DNA of 64,000 bases from assembly GCA_017311185.1 (NCBI GenBank), contig JAESUZ010005543.1, positions 124,001 through 188,000 of the forward strand. Direction: 5' to 3'. The DNA comes from Proteles cristata cristata. Its lineage: Eukaryota > Chordata > Mammalia > Carnivora > Hyaenidae. Made by a program: the position numbers and the translations under genes. Under the pieces are notes generated by a model that made no database searches, was not told the origin of the DNA, and saw only the letters and a program-made list of their open reading frames with translations. Numbering within the stretch: the stretch's first letter is position 1; every line of letters begins with the position of its first letter. Shown piece by piece: positions 10,886 to 22,890 of the stretch.

Positions 10886-13115
10886 CAACAAAAAAGTTCT
10901 ACCACCTTTTCACGTATTATGCTAAGGAGTAAACCCTGTGGCCAATGGCATGCTCAACGCTTTAACTTTTATAATGAAGGAAATATTATAAACAGATTAA
11001 ATATAATAAGTGGAATGGGGTGACTGATGGTTCATAAAAAAAACAGAGAGGTAGATTTAGCTGTCATAGCTGGATTGTGTGACACTGAAAATCTTTTGTG
11101 TCTAATTGCCTACTCCAAGTCCTTTCGGCTAATTATAAGATTCCCTATTTTATTCAGCCTGACACTGGGTCCTGCTAAAGGAATATATCCTCTCGCTTCT
11201 ATCAAATCAAAGTGTTGACTCATGTGAGGTAAGCATTTGGGTAATGACCGGCACTAAACATACATCTTGTGACATTAGGATGAGAGCCACATACCGGGGG
11301 CAGTGTAGTGAGGAGCTAGAAGGAGCTGGCTCGCTAGGTTCAGGGTGCTGCCCTACACATATAAGCTGCCTACTTCTAAAGACTTCATATGAAAAAATTA
11401 GACTTTGTATATTAGTGAGGATTTTCTAGCTTCTATCCCTACCCGTAGAATAGAATTCCTAACTAATATAAAAATCATATTTTAGTAAAACCCAACATAA
11501 ATTGAGTACAAGTGTGTATATCAGTACATGCATTCTGCATTCCGTATATAAACATTATATTATAAATAATATAAATAGAAATATTATAAATATAGAAATT
11601 AAATATTCAGGAAAGAAGCAAATCCATTTTACAGTCTGATACATCCTGAAGCCCAAGAACAAAACCCTTCTTCAAAATTTTCTTTGCAGTGATCCATCCA
11701 CATTTACTTTAAAAAATGGTAAGATGCTAAAAGTTATATTTTTGGTTTTAAAATCATAGCTATTTTATGTTAAAGATATTGAGAGTTTAATATTGTATGA
11801 AGGGATTTTTTTCATTTGAAAAAGACTTCTATCCCACCTTGAGATTATAAAATGGAATTGTTTACATTATTTCATATACATTCCTGGGTATTTTAATTCA
11901 CTTTTCTCTGGATCACAAAAGTAACCATCATCATTATGGTGTTCATATTAATCTGTATCCATGTGTTCCCTGTTCATCTGATTACAATTCTCAATCCTAT
12001 CTCTAGATCAATGAATAATCAGAGGCAACACAACATACATAAGTCACCTATACATTAGAATTAGCAAAATACTCTAGTTGTCTACTTCCAGTAAACCTAA
12101 AACAGCCTCCTCATGCTGTTTCTTATTATGATTAAAGACTCTCAGACACTGCACAGACCCTTCTCCTCCACCCCCAACCTCCTTTCACATATGGAAGTTT
12201 TAACTTAGGGTCAGGACCATTCAAGATGTCTAGGTGATTTTACTCATCTGTTTTTATGAATGATTCTCAGGACCTAAAGTGTTCATACTGTTCAACATTT
12301 TAGGGATGACTAATGGAATACATATTATTATGTATAAAAGATACTAGAATTCACAGAATTATTTTTTTCATTTATCATCCACCCTTCAGAAACTTTATTT
12401 TTTATAAGAGCATGCTTACATTTCCTATCTAGTCAAAAAATTCTTTTTGCAGAGCCAAAATATAATATAGTGCAGAATAAAAACCATTTTAATGATTATA
12501 GGAATACATTTAATACAAAAGTGGATGTGAAAAATCACAATGCAATTGCTAGTATATTTCTAGATGAAAGAGGGAATGTATGCCTATATATGTTGACAGC
12601 AGTTTGAAAAGATTCACTAGGAGCCAGTAATAAATTCCAACATTTTGATAACCTGTTTGCTGGGTAAGTTTAGAACAAGTCTCTTAAGTTTTTCACACTT
12701 CTCTGTAAATTTATCTAATTATTATCTATTTTTACAAATATGCATATATTTATAAATTATAATAGTTGAGTGGAGAAAAATTCAAATATAAATGATTATC
12801 ATAATATGTATTTAAATAAGCCTAATTGTAATAAGCACCATACTGTATGTTGATTACTAATCGGCCTGGGTCTATTATCAAAATCATAGATGTTTAGAAA
12901 CTGAAAAACTCTAGATAAACTGATGTGGTTAGGGGAAGAGAGTCTGAAGTTCAGCTTTGCCTTGAAGAGTGTGTATAAGTCCATGAGAGTCCCCCACATC
13001 AGTAGCTCCAATTGCCTTTGCTGTTGCCTTTTTGTTTCCAGACTTCTCCAATATGCAGTTTCATATATTCAGCTTTCTTCTTAACATCATCTCAAATTAA
13101 ACTTATTAAAAACTG
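10886..13115. other. SINE-free unique DNA, no gene seen
   Basis: AT-rich sequence with only short open frames (60-70 codons) lacking recognisable domains. I could not assign any repeat. Confidence 0.5.
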
Positions 13116-13887
13116 ATTTCCTCCTTTTCTCCTTATTTGACTCACAAAATGTACTTCTCTTCCTGTCTTCCTCCTATTAGTTCATGGCCACTTTATCTTT
13201 CTAAGTGGTCAGGCCAAAGACTTTGGAGTCAACGCTGACTCTTCTTTTACTTACACTTTTCTGTAAGTGGTGATAAATCTTGTTGGGTTTCCTTTCAAAA
13301 TATATCGGGAGTGTAATCATTTCTTGCCTCCTTTGCTACTACCATCCTAGCCAGGATACCATCTTTTTTGGCTTGGATGATTGTAAAAGTTGGGTTTCCT
13401 GCTTCTGCCTTCGTCCCATTACTGTTTAGGGTCAATTTCTGACATACAGTAAGCCTACTAAATATCAAGCCTGCCATGTCACTGGTTTTCCCCAACACTC
13501 CAGTAGTTTTCCAACCTACTCAGAAAGCCCAAGCCCTCAAATTATTTACAAGGCACAAATGATTCTCCCTCCAGTGGTATCAATGATCCTATCTTCTCTC
13601 TTTCCTCTTGCTGCTCCATCCTGCCTGACCTCTGGTGTGACCTTGAACAAGTCAGGTCTGCTTTCATCTCTGAAGTATCAGCATTTACTCATCTCTCTAC
13701 CTGCAAAGGAAGCCCATCCAGGAGGCTCCCACTCTCATATTCTTCATTTCTTCTCCCTTCAAATCTCTCAGTAACTTGATCCCTCTATTTTAGATTTCAT
13801 TTCTTCCCTCCCCCAAAACTCCCTGGGGCACTTCCTCCTTTATCATTTCTATAACACATTTCATCTTCTAACATTTTATATAGGGTA

Positions 13888-13936
<49 letters not shown>

Positions 13937-14070
13937 TCTCCTTCCCTTAAGGACAGTAGGGTAGGCATTTTATGGCCCTTTTGTTTTTCAGTTTATTTCA
14001 AGCACCCTGAACAAGCCCTGATACAGAGGAGCACTCAACAAATATTTGTTGGAAGCTTCAATAAATTAAG
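13116..14070 (+). mobile_element. L2 LINE, 3' part
   Basis: Diverged L2 (CR1-like) element in forward orientation. It keeps the order of the reverse transcriptase C-terminal region (CCAAAGACTTTGGAGTCAACGC ... TTTCAAAATATATC ... GGCTTGGATGATTGTAA) and the 3' end (GCACTCAACAAATATTTGTTGG). Reading frames are broken. The open frames at 13295-13498 and 13559-13774 lie inside it. A (TTA)n microsatellite has expanded near the 3' end. Confidence 0.75.
13889..13937. repeat. (TTA)n microsatellite
   Basis: About 16 uninterrupted TTA units inside the L2 3' region. Confidence 0.97.
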
Positions 14071-14940
14071 GAATGTAGAAAATAGTATCTTCTCCAGAAA
14101 ATTATTAGTATTAATGGATTACACATGCTTATGTAATGCTAACAAAGATGTGTAAACAGCATAGAAAATCATAATCTTTTTTTTAAATTTTGAAAATACT
14201 GATTTGGGCCCTAGTTTTTGAAATTGCTTTGTATAATGGATGGCTATAATGACAAATATTTTAAATCCCTTGATGAAGCAAGGGTTAATCTGATTAACCC
14301 TGCGAAAAAAAATTGTTAATCATTTCGTGGCCATTTTGTAAATAATTGTCTGTAATTGATAGATTGGTCAAATAATTGAAAAAAAAGTTTTCAGAATCAA
14401 ATAGATGATGCTTAAAAAAGAATGGAGCTTTAAAAAAATCAATATTTTATTTGAGACATTGGGGAGTTATCCACATATTTCATCCAAAGATAAATGACAC
14501 ACTCAGTAGGCCAACTTCTTTAAGACACACTAAAGTGTCTAGGAGCATTTATAAAATGACTGTTAAAGTGGAACAATCACAAATGTAAAATGTGATAAAT
14601 TTGTTTACCGGCAGTCCATTGACAACAGTTGATATATAATCTTTAAATCTTAGATAACTACAGAATAATTGTATTGTATTTTCAGCTTCACCTTATTGAA
14701 CTGAAAGACCAGCTATCACCTAAAACCCTTAATAAATTGTAGTCTTCTCTGCTTGTTAGTAATACTCCAAAAAGCTACATATAATTTTAACCATTAACTT
14801 TTTGGTTCTTTCATCAGTAGAGTGTAGAAAAGGGAATTGATCAATCTCTCTCAATAGAGAGATAATTGTGTTAAAAGGTTTGGAAGATTTTTTTGTTTGT
14901 ATAGATAACGTTGCACTAAAGAATTGTTGAAGTCTATTCG
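14071..14940. other. Unique AT-rich DNA, no gene seen
   Basis: No recognised repeat or coding feature. Confidence 0.5.
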
Positions 14941-14944
14941 AAGC

Positions 14945-15080
14945 AGCATCTATTAAGCACTTACTGTGAACGTGTCTGATGGCATGGTACAGTGAACCTG
15001 AAAGGATGACTATCTGGTATGATTCCCAGGTTGGAGGAGTTGGGGAGCAGTAGGCACAGAAATATATATAAGTAATGAAC
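14945..15080 (-). mobile_element. Possible L2/MIR 3'-end remnant
   Basis: TATTAAGCACTTACTGTGAAC resembles the reverse complement of the shared L2/MIR 3' end. The rest is too diverged to assign firmly. Confidence 0.35.
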
Positions 15081-15229
15081 AGTATCCTAAAATATCAATG
15101 ATGAGCTTATATATTCTACTTTAATAGTTTAGAAACTATTAAATTGTAATTGTGGTTTTACCCAATCTGTGTCATTTATTTAAAACAAATTTCTCAAAGT
15201 TCAGGAAACATATAAATTAGCTTCTTTTA

Positions 15230-15395
15230 GTTATTTAATAAGATTATCAAGTCACATTTAGTGAGTGCTGACATTGTGCTGGGCACTGACAGCATATGTT
15301 ATGTATATTATTTCATTTAATCTTTCCAGCAGTGCATGGATTTTGAGCATGATATTAATGAGAAGGAGGCTAGCTACTACAGATGAGAGAGTAAA
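15230..15395 (-). mobile_element. MIR SINE
   Basis: Reverse-strand MIR. TTTAGTGAGTGCTGACATTG, GTGCTGGGCACTG, TTATTTCATTTAATC and ACTACAGATGAGAGAG occur in the order expected for the reverse complement of the MIR core and 3' part. Confidence 0.75.
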
Positions 15396-17650
15396 CAAAA
15401 ATTTTAAGTAATATTTCAGATAGATCACCTATGATATCAGTCCATTTTGATTTTAAGAGTGGCTTTGGCACTGTCAATGAAGATTCTGGAAAGGAAAAGG
15501 ATCAATACATTTTCACAATGCTAGGCCTCATGGATACAATTCATAAAAGAAAAAAATACAGCAAAATAGGCACCATTTTACAGTTATATTTTAACAGGTT
15601 CAAATTTAAAAAAAATTTTATACACCCGTTGTTGCGGGTTGGGTTTTCTTGAGAGAGTGAAAATATGGTGCTAGTGATTTCCTTTCTGGATTACCCTTTT
15701 CTTATCTTTGAAAACACTGAACAGATTCATGCTTTCTACAGTATGTAGTTGAATGTTGGGAGCCAAGTCCTGCTGCAGTGGTAGGAGTAATTACAGCTGT
15801 CAGTTCTTTCAACATGAGAAAACAACCTCCTTTCAACTTTACAAGAAACAGATTGTAAGTATCTAAAGGAAAAGAAATAACAATCTTTATGTGATGAACA
15901 GTGTGGTGATTGTTAAACTAGTCAACTTGGTCACTTGGAGGGATATATTTACTAGAGGCCACTGGGAAGAAGATACAGTTTATATGCAAGTCCCAGAGTA
16001 TTTTATGAACGAACAAACAAAAACATGATTACTAAATGTCTTAGGACAAGACTAATGACTTGGACATTAGGACAAAGAAAAGACTGGTAGACTTTTCGGG
16101 GTAGAAAAGTTATGTCTAAAGAAACTTGTCTTAACTGCTTTCATGTGACTTTTGTTTTTTATAAAAGCACTTCTTTGTATCTGGGTGTTCCTCACATCAG
16201 GTTTATTTGGATGTTAGAAATCAAGGACTTCCTTTTACTAACCAGGAAGAAAGTAGATGAAACTGAAAAAAGTTGGAAACGTGTTACAAAGTGAGGATCA
16301 GGCACTCTTATTTGTAGCTGATCTTCAATAAATGAAGTTTATTTTTTAAGCAATTTGTTTAGCGTGGAGTGATTTTCCTCTTGTCTGTGCGTGTGTGGAG
16401 GGGCGATTTTGTATGCTTTTGGCAAAATTAGGCCAAAGTGCCAGCCTTGGATGTCTGGGACACTGGTGGAAGGGTTAATCTATTGTTTTTGTTTTTATTC
16501 CACTGTGGAGTAAACTTCAAGGTCTGATTTTCTGGCACATGCTATTTTCTTCCACTTTTCTTAATGAAAATTTTTGTTACATAAGTAAAAAGAAGAACGA
16601 ACTTAGCAAATTATCAAAACAACTCAGCATTAAAAAAATGAAAGACAATATTATAATGCCAGAAAAGCAGTGACATTTTATAAAAAAAAATAAGTAGACA
16701 ATGAAAGTGCTAAATATACTTTTTTCTGATTACTTTTGGTAACATCACTTTCCTTTTTCTCTCTGTATTTACTTATGTCCACTACACATTTTTTTCGCCG
16801 TGAACAAATTGTAACTAAGGGCAGCCAGATGGCCTAGGACAGAAAACAGGACACCTCTCGTTGCCTGGACAGGTTTCAAAATTGACACAGCATCAGTGCA
16901 CAAATGAAGCCAGATAATGTGGCTGAAACAAGGTGTCTGACTCCTAATGTGTAGAGTGCAAAAGCTGAAGGAATAGAATAAACTTGCATGGACAGTTCTG
17001 GTTTACAGATACATAAGACTGAAAATGTGATGAAGTGAAGGTTTCTACTGGGATAGAAGCCAGGCCGCTAAGGTGCTGGGATCCAGTGTCCCAGCCTTGG
17101 CTAGCGGAATCCCAACCTTTTCTGATCGAATCACCTATTTCCACGTTTTACTTCTGAAAACTTAAGATTAAAGAAGATGCCTTTGTTAAAGACAATCTCC
17201 AGCTATTCCCTAAAGCAGCTTTCAAATAATTTTCTCAGTTTGCTAAATTAAAACAAGTTCTTTTCGACCTTTATCAACAGGCACACTTTCTCATCCTTCA
17301 GCTGTTATCCGTAACACCTGTAGTACATTCCTATGGTGTTCTTTCACAGAACCAGATCTCTTGCAAAGTTGATGGAAAAAGAAGAGGACCAAGTTGCATA
17401 AAATATCACATTTCTTTTAGGTGTTTTTTCCTGATTTCCTTTGGGTTCTGGAATATGTGCTTATGTCTGTGGTTATCTGAATAACCATGCTGCTCCACGC
17501 AGCTGGCTGTTGTAAAAGGATAATGTTGGGGGAATAAAGACCAGGCTAGGAGGACCCAGAAGCAGAGATAAAACCCTCTGGGGGCTGATGATGTACATAT
17601 ATTGATTTCACAATTATCCTACAGGTGACTAATACCAGGAAGTTGTCTTT
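15396..17650. other. SINE-free unique DNA, no gene seen
   Basis: No repeat family recognised. Short open frames at 15431-15652, 16112-16294 and 16944-17144 show no domain, codon bias or splice context that would support a gene. Confidence 0.5.
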
Positions 17651-17654
17651 ACGT

Positions 17655-17890
17655 ATCTCTGGAGATACAGTGGTAAACAAAGAAAAGAATTTGTCCTGGG
17701 AAGTGGGGAAGATTGATAATAAAGAACCTTAAAAATATAAATGGTGTTTAGATGGTGACATATGCTATGGAGAAAAATAAAAGTTAAAACAGGGCAGGGA
17801 AAAAGGGAGAGTCCATAGGTAGCCTTGAAATTTTAATTAGGGTAGACAGAGAAAAGCTTGAGAAAGTAATATAAAGGCCTAATGGTGGTG
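17655..17890 (-). mobile_element. L2 LINE 3' fragment
   Basis: CAGTGGTAAACAAAGAAAAG ... TATGCTATGGAGAAAAATAA ... AATTTTAATTAGGGTAGACAG follows the reverse complement of the L2 3' region (the ACAGCAGTGAACAAAACAGA ... GTGCTATGGA stretch). Confidence 0.7.
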
Positions 17891-17959
17891 AAGCCTTTCT
17901 GCCTCTCTCAAGTTGAAGGCTTTGCATTTATTTGTTAATGTATTAATTTGTTTGGTTAG

Positions 17960-18175
17960 CTCACACTATGTGTTTCAGTATATACCAAATCTTTGTAACA
18001 TTAATTTATTTAATTCACATGGTTACCTTATGAGACGCATTCCATTATTTTATAGATGAGAAAATTATAGTACAGTGAAGGTAGAAAAATCATTCTCGGT
18101 CATACAGTTAGGAAATGGTGGAGACAGGATTTAATCTAAGCAAGTTAACTCCAGAACATTCTAAACCATTTTTCC
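17960..18175 (-). mobile_element. MIR SINE
   Basis: Reverse-strand MIR: AATTTATTTAATTCACATGG, TTATTTTATAGATGAGAAAA, CATACAGTTAGGAAATGGTG and GACAGGATTTAATC match the order of the MIR core. Confidence 0.8.
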
Positions 18176-18695
18176 AAAAAATAAAATTATAGATTTTATC
18201 ACTTCATTGAGTGTTATCTTTAATGCTAATGGCAAAGGGCATATAATTTCTAATTATAAGACCTTGTCTTTTAGTTTTCAATTAGGGTACAATTATAGTT
18301 TGATGGGGTTTTAATTTTTACTATCTATTCAAAGGAGATTAAAAAATCCTTTCAATTTATTGGTTGGCTATTTTACTTGGTCAAGAATTCCCAAGTTTGT
18401 CCATCAGAAGATTATGTATTACTCCAGAAATATTAAGGTTAAAATTTTAAACAAGATAAGATAAGTTTACAGAATGCTACTTATCATATTTCCTTTCAGG
18501 TTCATAACAAAACATTAATATTTTAAAGATTTTGAGAAGTCTTGTTTAAGTAGCTATGATTTGCTTTTTTAATAAACCTATTGTTTCTCAAACATATTTT
18601 ACAATGGGCCTCTCTTCCTAGCAATAACTTAATATTACGAAAGATGCTAAGGTCCCAAGGAGCACTGGTTAGTAAATAGTACCAAGAGAGGACTG
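18176..18695. other. Unique AT-rich DNA, no gene seen
   Basis: No recognised repeat or gene. Confidence 0.5.
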
Positions 18696-18710
18696 AATAG
18701 AGCTATTTTT

Positions 18711-18938
18711 AAATTTTTTATTGTTCTTATTTATTTCTGAGAGAGAGAGAGGGAGAGAGAGAGACAGCATGAGCAGGGGAGGGTCAGAGAGAGAAGGAGA
18801 TACAGAATCTGAAGCAGGCTCCAGACTCTGAGCTAGTTGTCAGCACAGAGCCCTATGAGGGGCTCAAACTCACGAACTGTGAGATCATGACCTGAGCCGA
18901 AGTCTGGAGCTTAACTGACTGAGCAACCCAGGCGCCCC
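18711..18938 (-). mobile_element. Feliform tRNA-derived SINE, full length
   Basis: Reverse-strand SINE with a perfect 15-bp target-site duplication, AATAGAGCTATTTTT, at 18696-18710 and 18939-18953. The head ends in CAACCCAGGCGCCCC. Confidence 0.97.
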
Positions 18939-18953
18939 AATAGAGCTATTTTT

Positions 18954-19430
18954 CTAATCTAAAATCAGTTCTACCTGAAAAGAATGAAAATTTCATCAGC
19001 CATTGCATAGGAAAAATATAAATATACCTGCCCTTAATTTCCTTACATAACTAAAAAAAAAAATCTCTTGAACATAAAATGTAGAGAGAAGAAAGGAAAT
19101 TACTATATTTTTCCTTATTATTTGCCTAAATAATACATTATTGCCTAAATAATTACTATTGTAATAATACCTAAGGACAAGATACTGTAAATAACTTTGC
19201 CCGTATCTTTTTAAGAATATATGCATTATTTATTTAGTGACTTCTTATTAGTCCATTTTGTGCTAATGGCTGGCATATGGATCAAATGTTTTTAATGAGA
19301 TTTCACTGATTCATTTAGTCAGTATTTATCAAATACTATGCCTTTTGATACACTAAGATTTACTTTTGATGTCATTTCTATAGTCCTGATCATTTTATAC
19401 CAAGCTAGAACTTTTTTAGTAGATACTCAT
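18954..19430. other. Unique AT-rich DNA, no gene seen
   Basis: No recognised element. The 76-codon minus-strand open frame at 18996-19226 is AT-rich low-information sequence. Confidence 0.5.
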
Positions 19431-19900
19431 ATTATGCACCAGAGTTCTTAGTTGTAAGCACCAGAAACCCATTCAGGCTTATTAAGTCAGAAAAGAAACT
19501 TACTCAAAGGAACATCAGCAAGACCTGAAAATCCGGTTCAAAAGCAACAGGATCCGAGTTGGGAGGGTAGAGTGAGGACCAGAGCCAGCACCAGCAAAAT
19601 CCATTGGTGACGTCCCTGTAGTCATCACCTTTCCTTAGGTCCTGGCTATGGCTGCTGGTACCAACGGACAGCACTGCTGGTAGAACTTAGGTAGCGTTGC
19701 CAAGTTCACTGCCACAAGAATAATTTTGCTGCTGTGTCTTACTCTCATTACATAGTCCTAGCCAGGACTATTTGATGAGCCAATCACCAGCTGCCAATTG
19801 GAGCCACAGAAAATGAGTGGGGAGCATTTGATGGTTGAGTGTCCAAATGTAGGAAAGTGGCTCAGCTTCTGGGAATCCAGAGTGGCTAAATATCTTTTTG
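19431..19900. mobile_element. Possible ancient interspersed repeat, family unassigned
   Basis: Higher-GC block starting AGTTGTAAGCACCAGAAACC and running through GAGCCAATCACCAGCTGCC. The layout resembles old eutherian repeats that begin with GCAAGTAACAGAAACCCA and contain TGATTGGCC-like pieces. I could not name the family or its orientation. Confidence 0.3.
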
Positions 19901-20088
19901 TCCCTAATGCTATTACTTTTATTATTTTTTTGTTCTGATTGCTATATTAGAGTATACTCAACTATCAATGTAACAAAAACATCAGCTTCACATGGTGATC
20001 TGTGAGATTTGATGTTGGAGTGTAAGCGTCATTTGTTAATAAACCAAACACTGACTAGACTTTATAGAAGTTTTGGATATTTTTCTTT

Positions 20089-20122
<34 letters not shown>

Positions 20123-20205
20123 GGTCTATCTGTCTTTGTCGCTCTGTCTATTTCTTCTTCTTCTTTCCTTTTTCTTACCTTTCCTTTCTTTCCTTTTTTC
20201 TAGGG
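20089..20205. repeat. (CT)n microsatellite and pyrimidine-rich tract
   Basis: (CT)n at about 20093-20121 is followed by a CT/T-rich stretch to about 20200. The 64-codon open frame over it is repeat-derived. Confidence 0.95.
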
Positions 20206-20895
20206 CAGTGGGGGTATTTTCTCCAAAATTAGAAAGATTATACTACATTTGGATATATATAAATAAATATTGCAATTACATTAACACCTTAAGATCTTTA
20301 TCCTAAAATTATATATACTCCAAGATTTTGAATGAAAAAAATGTTGATAATCAATTTTCTTTCATCCTAGCAGGAAAAGGCAGTTTGCAAATACTCCATA
20401 TGGGTATGATAAATATGATAGAAGTGATAATGTTATGAAAGATCTGAATGGATTCAAGGGGAGACAGAAAATTCATATAATAAATAAACCAGCTGCATAG
20501 TATGTTAATGTTTGATAAATAATATGGGGAAATAGGAAATGCAATCACGACAAAAAGATTTATACAAGTTTTGGGAATTAGTTGGATGAACACATATTCA
20601 TCAACCTTACAGGAATACTAGAGACTGAAAGGGGGTGTTACTTATAATTAAAATGGGGGACAACAAGTATAAAGTGAGACTGTTCTAAGCCTACCAGGAA
20701 ATGTGGTATCCTAGGAATCATGCATTATAGAAATGGGAAAAGTAGGAGTAAATAAATGAACATGCCATATACAGGAGATTAGATCAGAAAGAATAAACCA
20801 CTGAACTAATAAATAATGTATCTATAACGTATTTTTAGCTACCAGGCGCAGTAATGTTAGTTTTATGCAGACCCAAATACAATAAACGGGGGAGA
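20206..20895. other. Unique AT-rich DNA, no gene seen
   Basis: No recognised repeat. The 80-codon minus-strand frame at 20351-20593 has no supporting evidence. Confidence 0.5.
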
Positions 20896-20899
20896 CTGG

Positions 20900-20922
20900 G
20901 GTGTGTGTGTGTGTGTGTGTGG
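20900..20922. repeat. (GT)n microsatellite
   Basis: Eleven GT units. The overlapping open frames on both strands in 20822-21182 contain the repeat and show no family features. Confidence 0.95.
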
Positions 20923-21189
20923 TTTGATTTCTGCTCATTTTGTGCTGTGCTGCTTTCTTCAGTATTGTTCTCCTTAATCCTCTTTCCCAGAAACCACATG
21001 CCCAGCTTCTCCTTCTTTTTCCATTATTGGGATTTGGCTTTCCCAGCAAGCTGACTGTCAGGAATTTAGTGTGCTGGATATTTAAGAAGTGCTTTGGGGA
21101 TCCATACCTGTGGAAGGGAGAGGAGGAAGCAGGAATGAGCAGACGGAGAAGTGGAGCTGACATACCTGAAATGGTTCCTTAGAGTTATC

Positions 21190-21262
21190 CCTTTTTTTAA
21201 GTTATTAATTAATTAATTAATTAATTAATTTAACTTATGAGAGAGTGCCCACAGTGGGGAGG

Positions 21263-21316
<54 letters not shown>

Positions 21317-21431
21317 AGCAGGTTCTGCACTGTCAGTACAGATCCTGATGTGGGGCTCAAATTCATGAGCTGTGAGATCATGACCTGAACTGAAGTCAGA
21401 TGCTTCACCAACTGAGCCACCCAGGTGCCCC
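21190..21431 (-). mobile_element. Feliform SINE, older type, with TTAA and GA expansions
   Basis: Reverse-strand SINE. The tail carries a (TTAA)n run (about 21204-21230), and the purine part carries about 40 bases of (GA)n (21268-21310). The flanks TAGAGTTATC (21180-21189) and TAGAATTATC (21432-21441) form a 9/10 target-site duplication. Confidence 0.93.
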
Positions 21432-21764
21432 TAGAATTATCTTGAATTGGGCTGAGATGTCAAGGCCTTTTAATTCCTACGTGAGTGGTCACTGGATATG
21501 GCACCCAGGGAAGGACATGAACTCTGGGGTGGCTGTTCTCTGTCACGGAGGCCACCTTTGAAGAGGTCAGGGACGGCAGCATGCCCAGTAGCCAGAGCAC
21601 CACGTCCTTCAATGAAGAGGTGCCTGGGTGGTGAATGGCAGTCTGCCCCTGTATCAGCATGATCACCCAACAAAAATTATTCACACCAAACTATAAATAA
21701 TTAAAGCTTACGTTTACCGGGGATGTTTAATTTTATGATGAGAACAATAATTGAACCAAATTAG

Positions 21765-21935
21765 AAAGGTAATAGCTTTGGAATCAGGCTGGTGACCTAA
21801 ACTTGACTTTGCATCTGTCATTTATTCACTGTAAGCTTTCATGAGATTATTGTACAAATTAAATGTTACACTTTTTATAGAAAGTTTAACTCAGTACCTA
21901 GTGCATAATGAGCTTTCAACAATGATTACTTGCAG
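21765..21935 (+). mobile_element. MIR SINE
   Basis: Forward MIR: GCTTTGGAATCAGGCTGGTG, ACTTGACTTTGCATCTGTCA and ACTCAGTACCTAGTGCATAA preserve the order of the MIR head, core and 3' end. Confidence 0.75.
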
Positions 21936-21962
21936 TTTTAAAGGATAATAACTTGATTAATT

Positions 21963-22175
21963 AAAAAAATTTAATATTTATTTATTTTTGGGAGAGAGAG
22001 AGACAGAGTGTGAGTGGGGAAGGGGCAGAGAAAGTGGGAGACACAGAATTTGAAGCAGGCTCCAAGCTCTGAGCTGTCAGCACAGAACCCGACGTGGAGC
22101 TTGAATCCATAAACCACGAGATCATGACCTGAACTGAAGTTGGACACTTCACCAACTGAGCCAGTCAGGGGCCCC
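21963..22175 (-). mobile_element. Feliform tRNA-derived SINE
   Basis: Reverse-strand SINE ending in GAGCCAGTCAGGGGCCCC. The flank TTGATTAA (21953-21960) compared with TTGATCAA (22176-) suggests a short target-site duplication. Confidence 0.93.
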
Positions 22176-22203
22176 TTGATCAACCTTTTAAAAATAATTT
22201 TTA

Positions 22204-22410
22204 GGGGCCCCTGGGTGGCTCAGTCTTAACCAACTTTGGCTCAGGTCATGATCTCACGGTTAGTGTGTTCGAGACCCGCGTTGGGCTCTGTGCTGACAGC
22301 TCAGAACCTGGAGCCTGCTTCAGATTCTGTGTGTGTCTCTCTCTCTGACCCTCCCCTGCTCACACTGTCTGTCTTTCTCTCAGAAATAAATTTAAAAAAA
22401 CATTAAAAGT
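22204..22410 (+). mobile_element. Feliform SINE with a small head deletion
   Basis: Forward SINE starting GGGGCCCCTGGGTGGCTCAG. About 10 bp after the A-box is missing or changed (CTCAGTCTTAACCAAC). The flanks TTTTAAAAATAATTTTT (22187-22203) and TTTTAAAAATATTTTTG (22411-22427) are an approximate target-site duplication. Confidence 0.92.
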
Positions 22411-22428
22411 TTTTAAAAATATTTTTGT

Positions 22429-22480
22429 GGGGATGAGCACTGGATGTTATATGGAAACCAACTTGACAATAAACTATTAA
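22429..22480 (+). mobile_element. Carnivore LINE-1 extreme 3' end
   Basis: GGGATGAGCACTGGATGTTA ... GGAAACCAACTTGACAATAA matches the terminal 3' sequence of carnivore L1 as recalled. Only about 50 bp is present, so this is a severely 5'-truncated insertion wedged between two SINEs. Confidence 0.75.
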
Positions 22481-22483
22481 AAT

Positions 22484-22704
22484 TTTTAAAAAATATTTTT
22501 AAAATGTTTATATTTTGAGAAAGAGAGAGAGAGGGAGAGAGATTTCAAGCAGGGGAGGGGCAGAGAGAGAGAGAGAGAGAGAGAGAGCCTACTCTCCCTC
22601 ACCACAGAGCCCTACTAGGGGCTCGGTCTCACAAACTGTGAGATCATGACCTAAGCCGAAACCAAGAGTCTTACACTTAACTTACTGTGTCACCCAGGTG
22701 CCCC
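22484..22704 (-). mobile_element. Feliform SINE, diverged
   Basis: Reverse-strand SINE with long GA runs and a head ending in TCACCCAGGTGCCCC. Several changes in the tRNA-like part (CTTAACTTACTGTGTCACCC) indicate age. Confidence 0.92.
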
Positions 22705-22845
22705 TAACTTTTTGTTTCAAGTATATAACATTTAGATTTGGAGAGGAATGAGGGCGGGGAAGTTGCAGGGATTGAATGGGAAAGCTTTCTCCGAGCATCT
22801 CATTTATATGACTCCTGACTTGTTAAGATAACCTTTTCTGTTCCC

Positions 22846-22890
22846 TATTCTATTCTATTCTATTCTATTCCATTCCATTCCATTCCATCC
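22846..22890. repeat. (TATTC)n/(CATTC)n pentanucleotide microsatellite
   Basis: Five TATTC units pass into CATTC units and end in CATCC TATCC. The shift within the array is a typical base-change-then-expansion pattern. Confidence 0.95.
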